DNA from: Ambrosia x helenae
Lineage: Eukaryota > Streptophyta > Magnoliopsida > Asterales > Asteraceae
DNA: 64,000 bases
Assembly: GCA_030844895.1 (NCBI GenBank)
Contig: CM061234.1
Location: 10,013,173 to 10,077,172 of the forward strand
Direction: 5' to 3'
The notes beneath the pieces are model-generated. The model worked only from the letters and a program-made list of their open reading frames with translations. It was not told where the DNA came from and made no database searches. The first letter of the stretch is position 1, and each line of letters begins with the position of its first letter. The translations under genes were made by a program, and so were the position numbers. This document shows positions 34,616 through 46,290 of this stretch, one piece after another.

Positions 34616-34920
34616 TCATGTCGCAACATGGTTGAAATTACTCCTGTGTGCATGGTAATAGTCACGGTGCGTGGCTAGGATCGCAATGTCTTCTTGAAGA
34701 TTAGGGTGCCTCTCAATCGTGGCTTCATAGAGAGCATTCCATCGGATACACTTGGTGAAGAGATCATGTCGCTTACTAACGAGCGAATCCTTGTTGCGGT
34801 TATTTGTGCATGTTATTCGATTGAATTCCACCGACATGTTGTTCCAAAACAAAGCTCTCCTTTGCAGAATCATTTGTGTTTCTCACTGCCAAATACGCCC
34901 TCGCTAACGTGATCTCCTCA
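34616..34920 (-). pseudogene. PIF/Harbinger accessory protein, SANT-like N-terminal part
   Basis: On the minus strand it reads EITLARAYLAVRNTND, then FWNNMSVEFNRITC, DSLVSKRHDLFTKCIRWNALYE and YHAHRSNFNHVAT, and stops. This is the Myb/SANT-like segment of plant PIF/Harbinger second ORFs. It ends close to where the plus-strand fragment at 31478 would continue (ILRN then KWNKNPL). The start is not defined. Confidence 0.65.
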
Positions 34921-35436
34921 TTTACATTTCACGGGACCATTTTTACGTTATGATTAAAGTATGATAACCGGTTTTGGTGTGATTTTGGTATTGAAGTTAT
35001 GGGGTTTTTATAGGTGTAAAAATATCTAGCCGTTAGGTTGTAACGGTTACAAAATTAATTATCGTTCATTTAAATTAAAAATGGTTACGTTTTGAATTTA
35101 AATGAAAATAATAAATAAAAGAATTTGTGGAGTCCTGCCTCCAAAAAAAAAGTGTTTCGGTGAAGTAAATCCGTAAAGTGATGTGGCAGTGCAGGATTGG
35201 TTAAATCAGTTAAGTGAAAAAATTCTATAGACGCCCCCTTACCCCCTAACACAATCACTTAGAACCAGAGGCGCATTGCTGCATTTGTCGACCATTGATC
35301 GATGTTGTTTGGTTGGTCAAGAATAAATAAAATAAGTAGTAAGTGGAAGTCAAGTCGTCTCCATAGAGAATTGGTGGAAAGTTGTAGTTTCAAATAAATA
35401 AACTAACTAATTTATTGTTTTGAATGATTGTAAAGA

Positions 35437-35656
35437 TTTTTTTTAAAGGCTTAGTTCAGTAGAAATCCTTGTACACCCCTAATCTAACGGTCCCAAGTTC
35501 GAATCCCTACCCACACACCGGTGTCCTCCTTACCTAAGCTCAAACCGTCACGAGGAATTTTTTTGTTGTGTGCATGGATCAAACCTGTGACCTACCCCCA
35601 GGATGGGAGCCCCTAAGGGAAAGCTCACCCTACCTCAAACCAGCTGGGCTTGAGAT
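35437..35656 (-). mobile_element. tRNA-derived SINE, copy 1
   Basis: A 14-bp duplication AATGATTGTAAAGA flanks it exactly (35423-35436 and 35657-35670). On the minus strand it starts with a tRNA-like head (AGCCCAGCTGGTTTGAG, A-box) followed by GGTTTGATCC (B-box), and ends in an A-run, seen as T8 at 35437. A second copy in the opposite orientation lies at 48725-48938. Confidence 0.88.
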
Positions 35657-36268
35657 AATGATTGTAAAGAATTAAGAAAAGGTTATAAAAATTTTAACTT
35701 AAGTAAATATCAATAAAAGAAGACGCAACCCTCTCTAAACTCCCGGTTCTGGGTTTCACACAATTGTGAGATCGTAGCTTGCGATTTTGAGCCGAAACTA
35801 TGCGTTTCCACAAACATGTTTCGTTATCAGTCAGATTAACAGCATATATAAAAACAAATAGAATGATGTTAGTTTCATAAAATATACCTTTTAAGATCAC
35901 TATATTTGAAGTTTTAACTTTTAGACCAAAACAAAACAGAATGAAAGAAGAAAATAAGTACTCATATTTGCATAATGTTATTGAAGCTACTATGATTTGG
36001 TAGTGCGTCTAGATACATTTCTATGTAAATATTCACAAAATTAAGTTTCATAGTCGTTAAAGATGGAAATCTAACGTAATACAGGCATCATGTTCGGGCT
36101 AAGGGTATGCGGTTTCAGTGATCGGTCTTGCTTGACTACACGATATCTTGCGACTTGTGACACTAGTTTCACAATTTCAGATCTGGCTGGCCCGCAGGTG
36201 TTCACTCACCTACATTAACAAAGATTTCAAGCTTAGCATATGAAAGAATTTATCTTGGTTCTCGAATC

Positions 36269-36408
36269 GGGGGGGGGGGGGGGGTCAATTTTGTTGGATC
36301 GGTAGTGGCAAATCGGCGGGGGCCGGACTCAACCCTGACTCAATTTACGTACGAAAATCGCAAATTTCCGCTACTGCGTCAAAAAACGTGGGTGGGGGGG
36401 GGGGGGGG
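36269..36408. repeat. Paired G homopolymer runs
   Basis: G16 lies at 36269-36284 and G15 at 36394-36408, with GGCGGGGGCCGG between them (36315-36326). They lie 300-440 bp beyond the 3' end of the minus-strand coiled-coil gene. Such runs can form G-quadruplexes and are also prone to sequencing error. Confidence 0.85.
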
Positions 36409-36705
36409 CAGGGGCACTCCTGGCCCTAAGAATCCTTCACCCCTGTTTATCATAAACTCCACACGCACACGCAACTAAAGGTCACTATCTAAACCCGTCT
36501 ACTTGTGAATGGGTTGATTTGGGTTGTGTTTTGACTCAGAAGGTTACAAAAAATAACATCTAAACGAGGAACGGGTCAAATGGGTGATCAACCAGTTGAA
36601 AGTCACCCGACATCCACTTTTAATAGACGGAACATTCTAAATCTTTTTAAATCTACAATGATTAGATGCACAAAACTAACCTCAAAGCCGACCTATGTTT
36701 GTTTA

Positions 36706-39391
36706 CTAAACCTTGTATGCAGTAAAGCAAAGCAGCCTCTTCTTGCTGCATCCTCTCTTCCCTCTAAATAGAAGCCTCCATAGCAGCTCAACACGTTTAA
36801 CTCGCTTCTTCACTGGTACAATAGATAAAGCCCGAGGTACAAGTATGCGTGGTTCTTCTGTTTCCGTAGCATTTATGATTTCTTTGATCATTGGGGGGCT
36901 TAGAACAACCTCCCACTTGACACCATCGTCTACTGTCATAACATCATGTAAAGAAGAATCATCGGTCAACTTGTTATTTGTCAACTCTTCTGTAATCTTC
37001 TTTCCCTGCAAAATCATGTGAATTTAACTACTTAGCATTGCATAGTTGTACGTTCGGTAAGGGACGGCTTAAAGGTACAAGTGATTAGGCATCGATTATA
37101 ATAACTAGCTTACCGTCTGAAGCAGCGTTTCTTCTTGCTCAACATCTTCCGTGACCACATCCTTACTGGAAATACCGTATACAAAATGCTACGACGATCA
37201 GACAAAATTTTGATTTATGAAAGTTTTGGTTTAAAAAGGCACTCATGATGCGCGAGGCTCACAAGGCTATAAAAGCGCCTCAGGCCATGAGGCGGTCAAT
37301 ATTTAGGTCTGTAACAACCAAAGGAATGAAGAGACTATGAATCGTTTAGTTGATAAAAAAAAAAAGTTATAATGTAAAACATAACAGACGGATGCAGTTT
37401 TTGGTTGTACATAGAGCAAAGCCTCACGCCTTGACTTTCAGGACCTAAACGCCTCAGAGTGCCTTGCACTTTTTAAACCTAGGACTCGGAGTATAGAGTA
37501 CTAGAATACGTATAAAATTAAGGTAACCTAGTTAGTTGGAATTCTAGCTCGAGACAGGCGGCTTCTAGTTCTTGACAATGATGACTTTTATCCTCCAATT
37601 CCATCTCTAGAAAAGATGTTTTGTGAAGAGCTTCTTTTAATTCAACTTGGGCAGCATAAAGTTGTTGATCGAGATCAAAGTTTACTAATCGCAGATTTTC
37701 AAAGTGGTCGTTCATTTCGTTCATACGAGAATTGCCATTATTTTGTTCATCACGCCTCATTCGAGCAAGTTCCGCTTTCAAGATTTGAATTTCATGCTCT
37801 CTCTTACATCCGCTTTCTTTGAGAATCCGGTTTTCTTCTTCCACTTCACTTAACTGTTTTATTAATAAACTTATTCTTCTATCCGCAGCTTTAGAATGGT
37901 TCCTTGGGTGCCCTGGGGCCCGCTTCCTCACTAACATCCGCAGCTTTTGACGTTCGGTTTCTAGCTGTTGCCTGTTTGCCGTGACAGCATGTCGGCTTTT
38001 GGTCTTGAGCTCTTTCTTAAGAAGACCGTACTCGTGTTTCAAAACATTGTTTCCTCTTTCAGTTGAATCAACTCTTGAAACGAGTGCGTTGAACTCCGCA
38101 GTTGCTTTAGAAATTTGATTATTTACATTTTCGATTATTTCCTCTTTCTTAGCGAGGGCTTTAGTAAGCCGAGCATTTTCAATCGTTAGATTTGCAAGTT
38201 TCTTTTTCGCTTCTTTGTATTTTGACTCTAATCTCTTGTGTGCCATCTCGAGTATCACCTTTCGCTCTTGCTCTACTTTCATAGAACTCAATTCCTGCCT
38301 GCAATTCTTTAACGCAGCGTTTAAGTGAATCAATCTCTCGATCGCAGCTACTTTCTGCTGTATAACGTTTTCTAGTTCTTGCTTCTGTATAGCCACTAAT
38401 GCTTCAGCCCTTTCCCTCCCTAAATAAATTTTTAAAGTCCAGAAATCCCATTTAAAAAACAACGATGAAACCACAACTTTACGGTAGAAACATTAATAAT
38501 AAGTAATAACGAAGATCAATGATATGAAGCTGATCCAAGAGCTAGCACGCTCATATATGGACCACCTAGATAGTGGCGGATCTAGCGAGGTTCCCAGGAA
38601 CCCCCTCGATTTGGAAAAAAATGGAATTTTTAGTGGAAAAAGTTGAAAAATTAGTGAAAATCAGTGAAACTCTATGAAAGTAGTAACCCCTGGAAATCAT
38701 TCCTGGATTCGCCACTGCACCTAGATAGGGACAAACAGGGTAGTAAAGGACCCAACTTTAAAACGGCATAACTTGGTGGTTCGTCTCACCATAGGTGGTT
38801 TGTCCCAACTGTCGGACCAGAATTCCATCATCCAAAGCCGCAATTTTAATACACGTTGTTCTCTCAATATTTGTAATTTTGATATATTTATTTTCTTATG
38901 TAAATACGCGTGAATCTTTGATTTGAGTAATTCAAAAAAAAAAAATCACGCCTTTATTTAGCAAGTCAAATTCATATTTAGACCTACTTTGTAAACGAAT
39001 GTTGACGTAATGTTTTAAGTTTTCAATAGTAAATAAACAATATGTCACCTGAAAGAGCTTCTTGCGCTGTTTTTGCATGCTCCGCCATTAGTCTATCTTT
39101 CGCATTGCATTCACAAAGAAGACAAGCTACCTGTTCATGGAGGTTCTTTACAGTTTCCTCTAAAGCTACTTGTTTACCATACGAAACCTTCTGCGCAACA
39201 TTAGCACTTGAAATTACTATTTTACCCTTCATAAAGACAAGTGATCAAATATGTGCCTAATTACAACCAACAACATTAATTTTTCAATCTACCTCTTCTT
39301 CATTTCCTTGAACATAGATTTCAGCATCCCTCCTTACAACATGTGATTCATCTGGATATCTTCTCCCTAGAAACCATGTTTGTTGGTCCAT
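36706..39391 (-). CDS. Filament-like plant protein (FPP), five exons
   Basis: The FPP family are long coiled-coil proteins; a tomato member binds the nuclear-envelope WPP protein MAF1. My exon model, in coding order, is 39391-39293, 39226-39049, 38419-37528, 37165-37114 and 37005-36706, with GT-AG introns and phases that agree at every join, giving 506 residues. It starts MDQQTWFLGRR, close to the family's M-D-x-K-x-W start. Exon 2 has the family motif CECNAKDRLMAEHAKTAQEA (about 70-90). Exon 3 has QKELENV-type heptads and a second conserved block (MLVRKRAPGHP). The coiled coil spans roughly 45-390. The C-terminal 99 residues are not coiled coil and end in a basic, aromatic tail (KRVKRVELLWRLLFRGKRG). 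It is short for the family (roughly 600-1050). Intron 2 holds a hAT MITE. Confidence 0.85.
38571..38717. mobile_element. hAT-type MITE in intron 2 of the FPP gene
   Basis: 147 bp with ends TAGTGGCGGATCTAG and, from the right, CAGTGGCGAATCCAGG. The exact 8-bp duplication is CACCTAGA (38563-38570 and 38718-38725). Its ends resemble those at 41350-41528 and 15248-16082. Confidence 0.93.
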
Positions 39392-39689
39392 CTTTTATTC
39401 TGGCCAACACACAAATAAGTACAAAACAAATTACAAATAAGATCAAGAATCGTTCGATAACTAGAGTAATGGTCGTATGCATTTTCGTGATCATGTTCAT
39501 GATCATCACACTATCCAAGTCCGGCTCAAGTTTTTTCGGCCAAAGCGGATAATAAATTTGGGTCCCTTTTCGTCACGAAACCGCTAACAATCACAAAGCC
39601 CAAATTACCTACATATAAATTTACTTTTTTTTTACGGATTTAGGGCATATGGAAGTGGGCCCAAAGCACTTGCTTTATTTCACTCCGCT

Positions 39690-40415
39690 TAGGCCTGTAA
39701 ACGAACCGAACGAACACGAACACAGGCGTGTTTGTGTTTGTTCATTTAACTTTAACCGAACACGAACACGAACACGAACACATAATCGAACACATTTTTG
39801 TGTTCGTGTTCGTTCATTAAAAAAAATTTCGTGTTCGTGTTCGTTTATGTTCGTTCATTTAAAACCTAAACGAACAGTTCATGAACATAAACGAACATAA
39901 ACGAACACAAATGAACATAAACGAACATTAATGAACAAAAACAAAAACAAGTTTAATAATGATTCATCACAATTCAACCAAGTCTAATACATCACAATGC
40001 AACCAAAACAAAATCTAAATTAGTAGGGTTGTGGAGTGTGGAGAAGAAGTGAGGTGGGGCTGTGAAGTGTAGAGAGCGGCTAATATGTTTAGTTAGTTAG
40101 GGTTAGGATTAAATTTTAGAACATATCAAATATATTATATATAATATAATATGAATTCAGGTTACTTAACCAAGGGGAAATAAATAATAAAAATAAAGTA
40201 TAGTTTAATTAAACGAACAGAAATAAACGAACATAAACGAACGTTCATGAACATAAATGAACGAACAAAACGTGTGTTCATGTTCGTTCGTTTAATTAAA
40301 CGAACAAAAAATTGTGTTCGTGTTCGTTCATTTATCTAAATAAACGAACATAAACGAACTTCCCGCCGAACAGTTCACGAACAGTTCATGAACGTTCGGT
40401 TCGTTTACAGGCCTA
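39690..40415. mobile_element. hAT-type MITE with long GTTCG/CGAAC inverted arms
   Basis: 726 bp with perfect ends TAGGCCTGTAAACGAACCGA and their inverse, and an exact 8-bp duplication ACTCCGCT (39682-39689 and 40416-40423). Both arms are built from CGAACAC/GTGTTCG words and can pair; the centre is AT-rich. It lies about 300 bp upstream of the FPP start codon, so it is in that gene's promoter or 5' UTR region. Confidence 0.93.
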
Positions 40416-40423
40416 ACTCCGCT

Positions 40424-41349
40424 TAAGCGGAATAGCAGCCCCACACACCATCAAAGATTGTCCTCTAATTTTTATTGACACTTTGATTGCAACAAGATCC
40501 TCAATCTATTTAAAAAAGAGTTGTGAATTATGTAACTCAAACGGGCCGGGTCGGGTTGACCCGATATAACCATTTTTATATCCGATTATCCAAATTTCGA
40601 TACACATTATTATTATTTCATCACATAAACAATCACTGTCTTACATATTCAATATTTCTCCATATTTAACAAAATTAACATGTTTACCTTCAAATCACCT
40701 CCTCTGTTTTCTTCAAATTTCGGATAATCGAATACGATTCAGTGATGATCATTCATCATTGATCACCAAAAACAGAGTAAACAAAGCTTATTGATCACCA
40801 AAATATCCTGAAAATTAACAAACATGTGAACTCATTTAAGAACCAAAAAACAAACAAAAAAAATAAAAAAAATAACCAAACCCGTGAAAACTGATGGAAC
40901 CCACCTCAGATTAGACAAACCCAATTGTTTTTATGATCTTTATAAACTTGTAGTATAATATATGAAGCAGAAGAATAAGATGATTATTTTGGTGAAAGGA
41001 GTTTGAGAATAATGTGGAATAGTGGTTGGCATGATCACAAGAGTTTAATAGAAATGCAAATAAAGACATTAATGAGTGATAGAATTTGGGGTGCATACAT
41101 ACATACATGTCAGATTAGATCATGGAGAGCGACAGAACCGACTGGACGAGTATCAAATGACTTGGTGTCTTGAGCCCAACATGTTGTTATTGTAGTTTAA
41201 TTGTAGTATAGTCATCCTACCTACGAATATTTATTTCTCACACCCTACCTATTTATAATAATCGTATATTATACGTTGTTTTAAATCTATATCTAGTAGG
41301 GGTTCCTGTATTAAAATTAAAATACACTTTTCGTGTTTTAAATTTTAGG
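40424..41349. other. Upstream region of the FPP gene, no other gene
   Basis: I see spacer with no supported ORF. GGGCCGGGTCGGGTTGACCC at 40542-40561 is a small GC island of unknown meaning. Distal promoter or first 5' UTR exon of the FPP gene may lie here. Confidence 0.4.
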
Positions 41350-41528
41350 CAGGGGCGGACCTAATGAAGAAGCAGGTGTCGCGTCCGTTGCGGCTGAAGT
41401 TTGCGCGCGTAGTGGAAAATTAGTGGAAAATTTGTTTTTTTTTTTACGAAAATTGGAAAACGTTGCTACTAAAATGAAAAAAAAATGAAAAACGTTACTA
41501 CTGAAAAACATTTCTATATCCGCCACTG
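41350..41528. mobile_element. hAT-type MITE
   Basis: 179 bp with ends CAGGGGCGGACCTA and, from the right, CAGTGGCGGATATA. The exact 8-bp duplication ATTTTAGG lies at 41342-41349 and 41529-41536. Confidence 0.92.
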
Positions 41529-41536
41529 ATTTTAGG

Positions 41537-42600
41537 TATAGTATTATATAGAAAAATACAAAATGTAACAATTTAAAACACTATTTGATGAATTCTTGAC
41601 ATGCAATTTAAAATAACATGCGAAGAAACTAATCAGTATGTTTTAAATTTCATGTCTAGAATACATTTTATTGTGTTTTAAATTGTTACGTTTGGTGTAT
41701 TTCAATATAATACAATGGAAAAGGAATCGAAAACACCATAGCCAAAATTCAAAACACAATGACTACGTAGATTTCTCACACTTTGTATGAAAAATGTTCT
41801 CTATACAGGAACTTATACCTCTATCTATACTTACTATAATAGGAGAGTCGTGAGTGACATAAGAAAAGCTTAGAAAAGCTGATGTGGCAGCTTTAGAAAT
41901 AGGCCATCAATGTTTTGCTTATGCAAAAAGTGATGTCATTAATCAGCTTGAAATATTCACAAAAATATGCCACTTGCATATAAAATTTGATTAAAATATT
42001 CAAGAAAATTTGTGAGCCACTTATTAAAGGAGCCGTTAATCAACAAAGTGGGCCACCCATTCAAAGGAGTTTAACATTTGTTATGGTCTGTTGTCCACAT
42101 AAAACAATGCCTTCACATCTGTGGAGGGAAAGCATAGCATTTGTTCTTGAAGGAGGCTTTAAAGAGTTCCAATATCTGTTTAACAAACAACTGTTGCAAA
42201 TTTAAGCCCCAAATTTGAGCTCCAAATTTGAGCTCCAAATTCAAAATTCAAAATCAAAACCACTACCCTTCCACCGATTGTTTTGTTCAAAAATTACCTA
42301 CTAGAAATAATTTTGTTTTCCAAATTAGTTAAAGTGAGGTAGAGTGCTAAGTGTGTAAAATATAGTAAAAGCTTAGTGTTATTTTCAAGATGGTACTTTA
42401 TAGTTATAAAGAAACGATATTATGACAACTATTTTTAGGATAACAAAGATATGGTTTAGGATGGACAGTTATATCATGGGGATGTAACTGTCTAGCAGAA
42501 TGATAAGACAAACAAATATAAGTATGAAACAACAAAGAACAACACTCGATGTACGAGGAAAGCCCTTGATCACTTGATGATCGCCGGCACAAAACCTCGG
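41537..42600. other. Spacer, no gene
   Basis: No coding region is supported. At 42205-42240 AAATTTGAGCTCCAAA recurs in near-tandem. TCTATACTTACTATAATAGG at 41823 resembles a Helitron start, but I find no matching 3' end. Confidence 0.4.
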
Positions 42601-43522
42601 GATGAGTCTAGGTACCTACCTTGTTTGTTAATATTGAAATGGTAAAAAGTGTTACAACTTTGGACGTATGATGAACAAACTATGGTTACAAATGTGTAGT
42701 GTTGTGTGTGTAGAGAGAGTATCAAGTGTTTATCAGCTAGTATCAGGTGTTCGATAATGTGTAAGTGTCCTATTTTTGTTCATCATACCCCTATATATAG
42801 TTTACATGATAATAAATAGAGGATCCCACAATATCCGTTGTCTTCAATGATCTTGTGGACTGTTTCAGGTGGTTGTTGAGGATGTTTCAACTGAAATGGA
42901 CGTTGGATATCAGTTTCCACCTTTTTCCCCTAGCATTCATCATTTTTGGCGGTTACACTTTGACTCGTTCTTTAAGCTTATACGCGTATTCCTCTTGCAT
43001 CCTTAAATTCATTGACTTGGTAAGACTTTATAGCCGATGGGGAGGAGTTACAAGTCTTACTCGTTCATTGATTGTACCTGCAAAAATATTAAGACAAGAT
43101 AATTCGTTAGTCTATCCTCAGGATGCACATATGTCAGAATGTTGTTACATCCTGAAGTCTGCTTAGTCCTTCATCATCCTGAGGATGTCACATAGAATAT
43201 TCAAGGTAAATCCATCATGAGGATTTCACCACCAACAATTGTCCCCAAAAATATGTTACCGTTAATATCTTTAACGGTTATAATATTTTTAATGCCTCAA
43301 GCTTATCTCTGAAGTTGATTGGATACGTGTCAGGATGAATAAAGGCTAGTTTTCAGGCTGATATTTCGTGATGACCGTTACACCTCATCACTTTCTACCA
43401 CCTATATTTAGGCCTTCGTTTTCTCCTTTATAATCACCCATGGTTATCTGAAAAGGTAATTCATATCTTCTTCTCCATGTTCTCTTTGATCTCTTTAAAA
43501 CATTTACGATAACATTCTGAAG

Positions 43523-45222
43523 ATGGGCAAGAAATCAACTAGATCTACTGGCAGTGTTGGAATCCCAAAGGATTTCACATCTCAAAACCTGCTAAGTAAC
43601 CTAGAACAAGAAATTTGTTCCTTCACTGATATGGACATACAATTCTGAAGGACTCAGGGGCCTTTCCCAGTTCTGCAGAATTTCATCCCTATGACCTGGG
43701 TGCAAAATTTGATTTTGCATCCTCAGTATGGGTCTGCTTTCTATACCTGCCCTTTCTTCTTGGCCTAAAGTATCTATTCCCTCCTTTCATCAAAAAATTC
43801 TTTGATGTGACTAGGATGGCATATGCCCAAGCCATGCCTGAAATATGGAGGATCTTAATGGTCTGTAATAATATTATTGAGAACCATGGTATCAATCTCC
43901 AGATTGGTGACCTGTCTTATGTTTATAAGCTGAAAACTCATGGTTCCAGCCGTTACGTTCTTTAACTTGTACATAAGGATCCTCCATTCCTGTTCAATGT
44001 TATCAGATCTGACAGATCCTGGAAGTCTAATTTTTTCTTTGTAAATAGGATTCCATTCCTTTTGGGGATGATATCCCTATGTCTTGGTTAAAAAGTGGTA
44101 AAATTCATAAAGTTTATTTTTTTTATAGAAAAAAAGGTTTTTGTATTTATATCTTGAAGATGTCACTAATCTTTTAAAACCTTTTTGTGACATGTACTTC
44201 AATTGCTAAGCTTGCTCCTCCTTTGACTGATTCTTTCATCAGGTGTAAATCTGTTTTAGACTTGCCTGAGAAGGTTAGAACCTTTGAAGCAGAAGAAAGC
44301 CATTCCACTAGCCAAGCCACAGAAATGTCTGGTAAGTATCACCTGTTACATCCTGAAGATGTTTATGTACTGTTTTTGTATACCTGTCTAATTTTGTGTT
44401 TCTTTTTCTCTTTTCAGCAAAGAAACCTGCCTTCTTCGACCTTGATGACATTGACAGTCAGGATGTCAAGGCAACTGTGGTCACTTCTCCATCCAGCTCC
44501 AGGATGACAAGCCCTCCTCCTTCTGTTCCTAAGTCCAAGGTTCCTGCTTCTTCCAAGAAAAGGAAGACTGCTACCACCTCTGCTCCTGCCCAAGAGGCCT
44601 CCCCTTTTGAAGGTCTCAACTTTGATGACACTTTGGGCAAAATTTCCCAGTTTACTCTTCAGGTATGAAGCTATCCTGAAGATGGCATAAAATATTCGCA
44701 CACACGTGTTTTCAAAATGAAATACTCACCTGTTTTTTCTTCTTTGTAGGGACACGAATATCTGCTAAAGTCCATGGATGAGGTAGCTATTGAAATGAAT
44801 AACACCAAGGCCAAGCTGGAGGATACCAAGAAGGCTGCTCAAGACAAGAGCAAGCATCTTGAAAAGGAGCTTGGTAAGGTGAAAACTAAGCTTAAACTGG
44901 TGAAGGGTGAGCAGGCCAAGGCGTTGCAGGGGCATGAGAAGGAGATGGAGGAATATAGGCAAGGGCTTGTGATGTATGCCACGGTTTCTGTTTTCCAAGC
45001 TAGGGTGAAGATGGCCCTACAGGCTATGGATTCCAACTTCAAGTAGGAGGATTAGGATGTTGAAGCCTGGCAGGATAAGATCAGAAGCTTGGGAGGAAAA
45101 GAGGTGGTGTATGAGCCTATTCCTGATGCTGATCCTAAGGATGCACCCAAGTAGCCTGTGGTGGAGGAAGCTGCTGTAGCCAAGGAGTTTCAAGTGGGCA
45201 ATGAAGGATGTAAAGACTAGGT
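43523..45222 (+). pseudogene. Antisense extra ORF of the Tat element, with introns
   Basis: The N part (MGKKSTRSTG..., from 43523) runs through several stops. The 3' part is better kept: exon to 44331, intron 44332-44417 (GTAAGT...TTTTCAG), exon 44418-44662, intron 44663-44749 (GTATGA...TTTGTAG), exon from 44750. Both joins restore frame (MS-AKKPAFFD and TLQ-GHEYLL). The product has a Ser/Pro/Lys linker (KVPASSKKRKT) and a Lys/Glu coiled coil (NNTKAKLEDTKKAAQDKSK), ending with stops at 45044 and later. The layout resembles the plant putative gypsy-type transposon (plant mobile domain) proteins. It is decayed. Confidence 0.65.
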
Positions 45223-46290
45223 CTGAGCCCACTATTTTAGAAATTTTGTGGTAGTTTATGTGGTGGTAGGTTGTGAACAATTTCAAACAATTTACTTTTG
45301 AGTTTGTATAGACAATGAAAGAATTGGGGTGGAGGGATCTTGGTTTTCAAGACGAAGCCCCAAGTCTTTCCATTGACCTGGACTATAGATGTTGACCCCT
45401 GGTAGATGGATCCTGGTTTAGGATTAAGCCAGGGGTTGACATATCTTTTGACTTATAAATAAAATAGTAATCCGTTTTGACGCTACTTCCTCGTGTTCCT
45501 TATCTTTATTTCTTTGTTATCCTGCAACCATTACCAAATGATAAGTGATAAAGAACGAAATAAGTTTATACCTTCATCTCCAACTGGTCTTCAAAGTGTG
45601 ATGAGATCAGTTTGACATCTTGAGGATGTCCCTAGTGTTGTATCTTTCATATAGACTTAAAGTCTTTTATCCCTTTCCAAGAAAGGATAACTTTTGGTAA
45701 TAACATGTAAAAAGGTGAACTTAGTTGTTACACTGGTGATAAAACATTTTATAACCTGGGGTCATGCCCATAAGGACGTATAATCTTTAGGAATGACTGG
45801 GGACAAGGCCTAATGTAGCATCTTGAGGGTAGCTGGCGTCAAGGCCAAATATAACTGGCGTCTAGGCCACTGGCGACTAGGCCGATACGAGAAAGAGGCA
45901 TTGAAAAATGTCTAAACCTTAGGGATTCAATGTATATTCCAAAAATGATGAAATTGTCAGCCACTTTTACATGAACTGGTCCCACCATCCTGAAGATATA
46001 CATGAATACGTGCGCTCCAGGCAGGGTTGCTAACCCAATGTGAAAGGTGAAAACCTTTAAACCTTAGAAAGGTGTCAGACACCTTAACGTAGGAGAGGGT
46101 GGCCAACCCTCTAGTCTTCGAAGCTGCATCATTAGGATAGACCTGAAAAATTCTCAGGATGAACTATTTCTAGACCATGTTTAGTTGTAATATCGATGAA
46201 ATAATTGAAAAGAAATACCTGCATACTGAGATGATTTACCAGTAATCCGAACCATGGTTTCTCTTCCAGAGAGATCAGTCACATGAGTCT
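45223..46290. other. Spacer between the antisense ORF and integrase
   Basis: No ORF is supported. A short tandem of ACTGGCG(T)CTAGGCC-like units lies at 45830-45880. The CATCCTGAAGATG-type motif recurs here. Confidence 0.5.

Noticed and set aside
41823..42305. Possible Helitron from TCTATACTTACTATAATAGG to a CTAG at 42301
   Set aside because: No GC-rich hairpin precedes that CTAG, and the start differs from the clear Helitron start at 19288.
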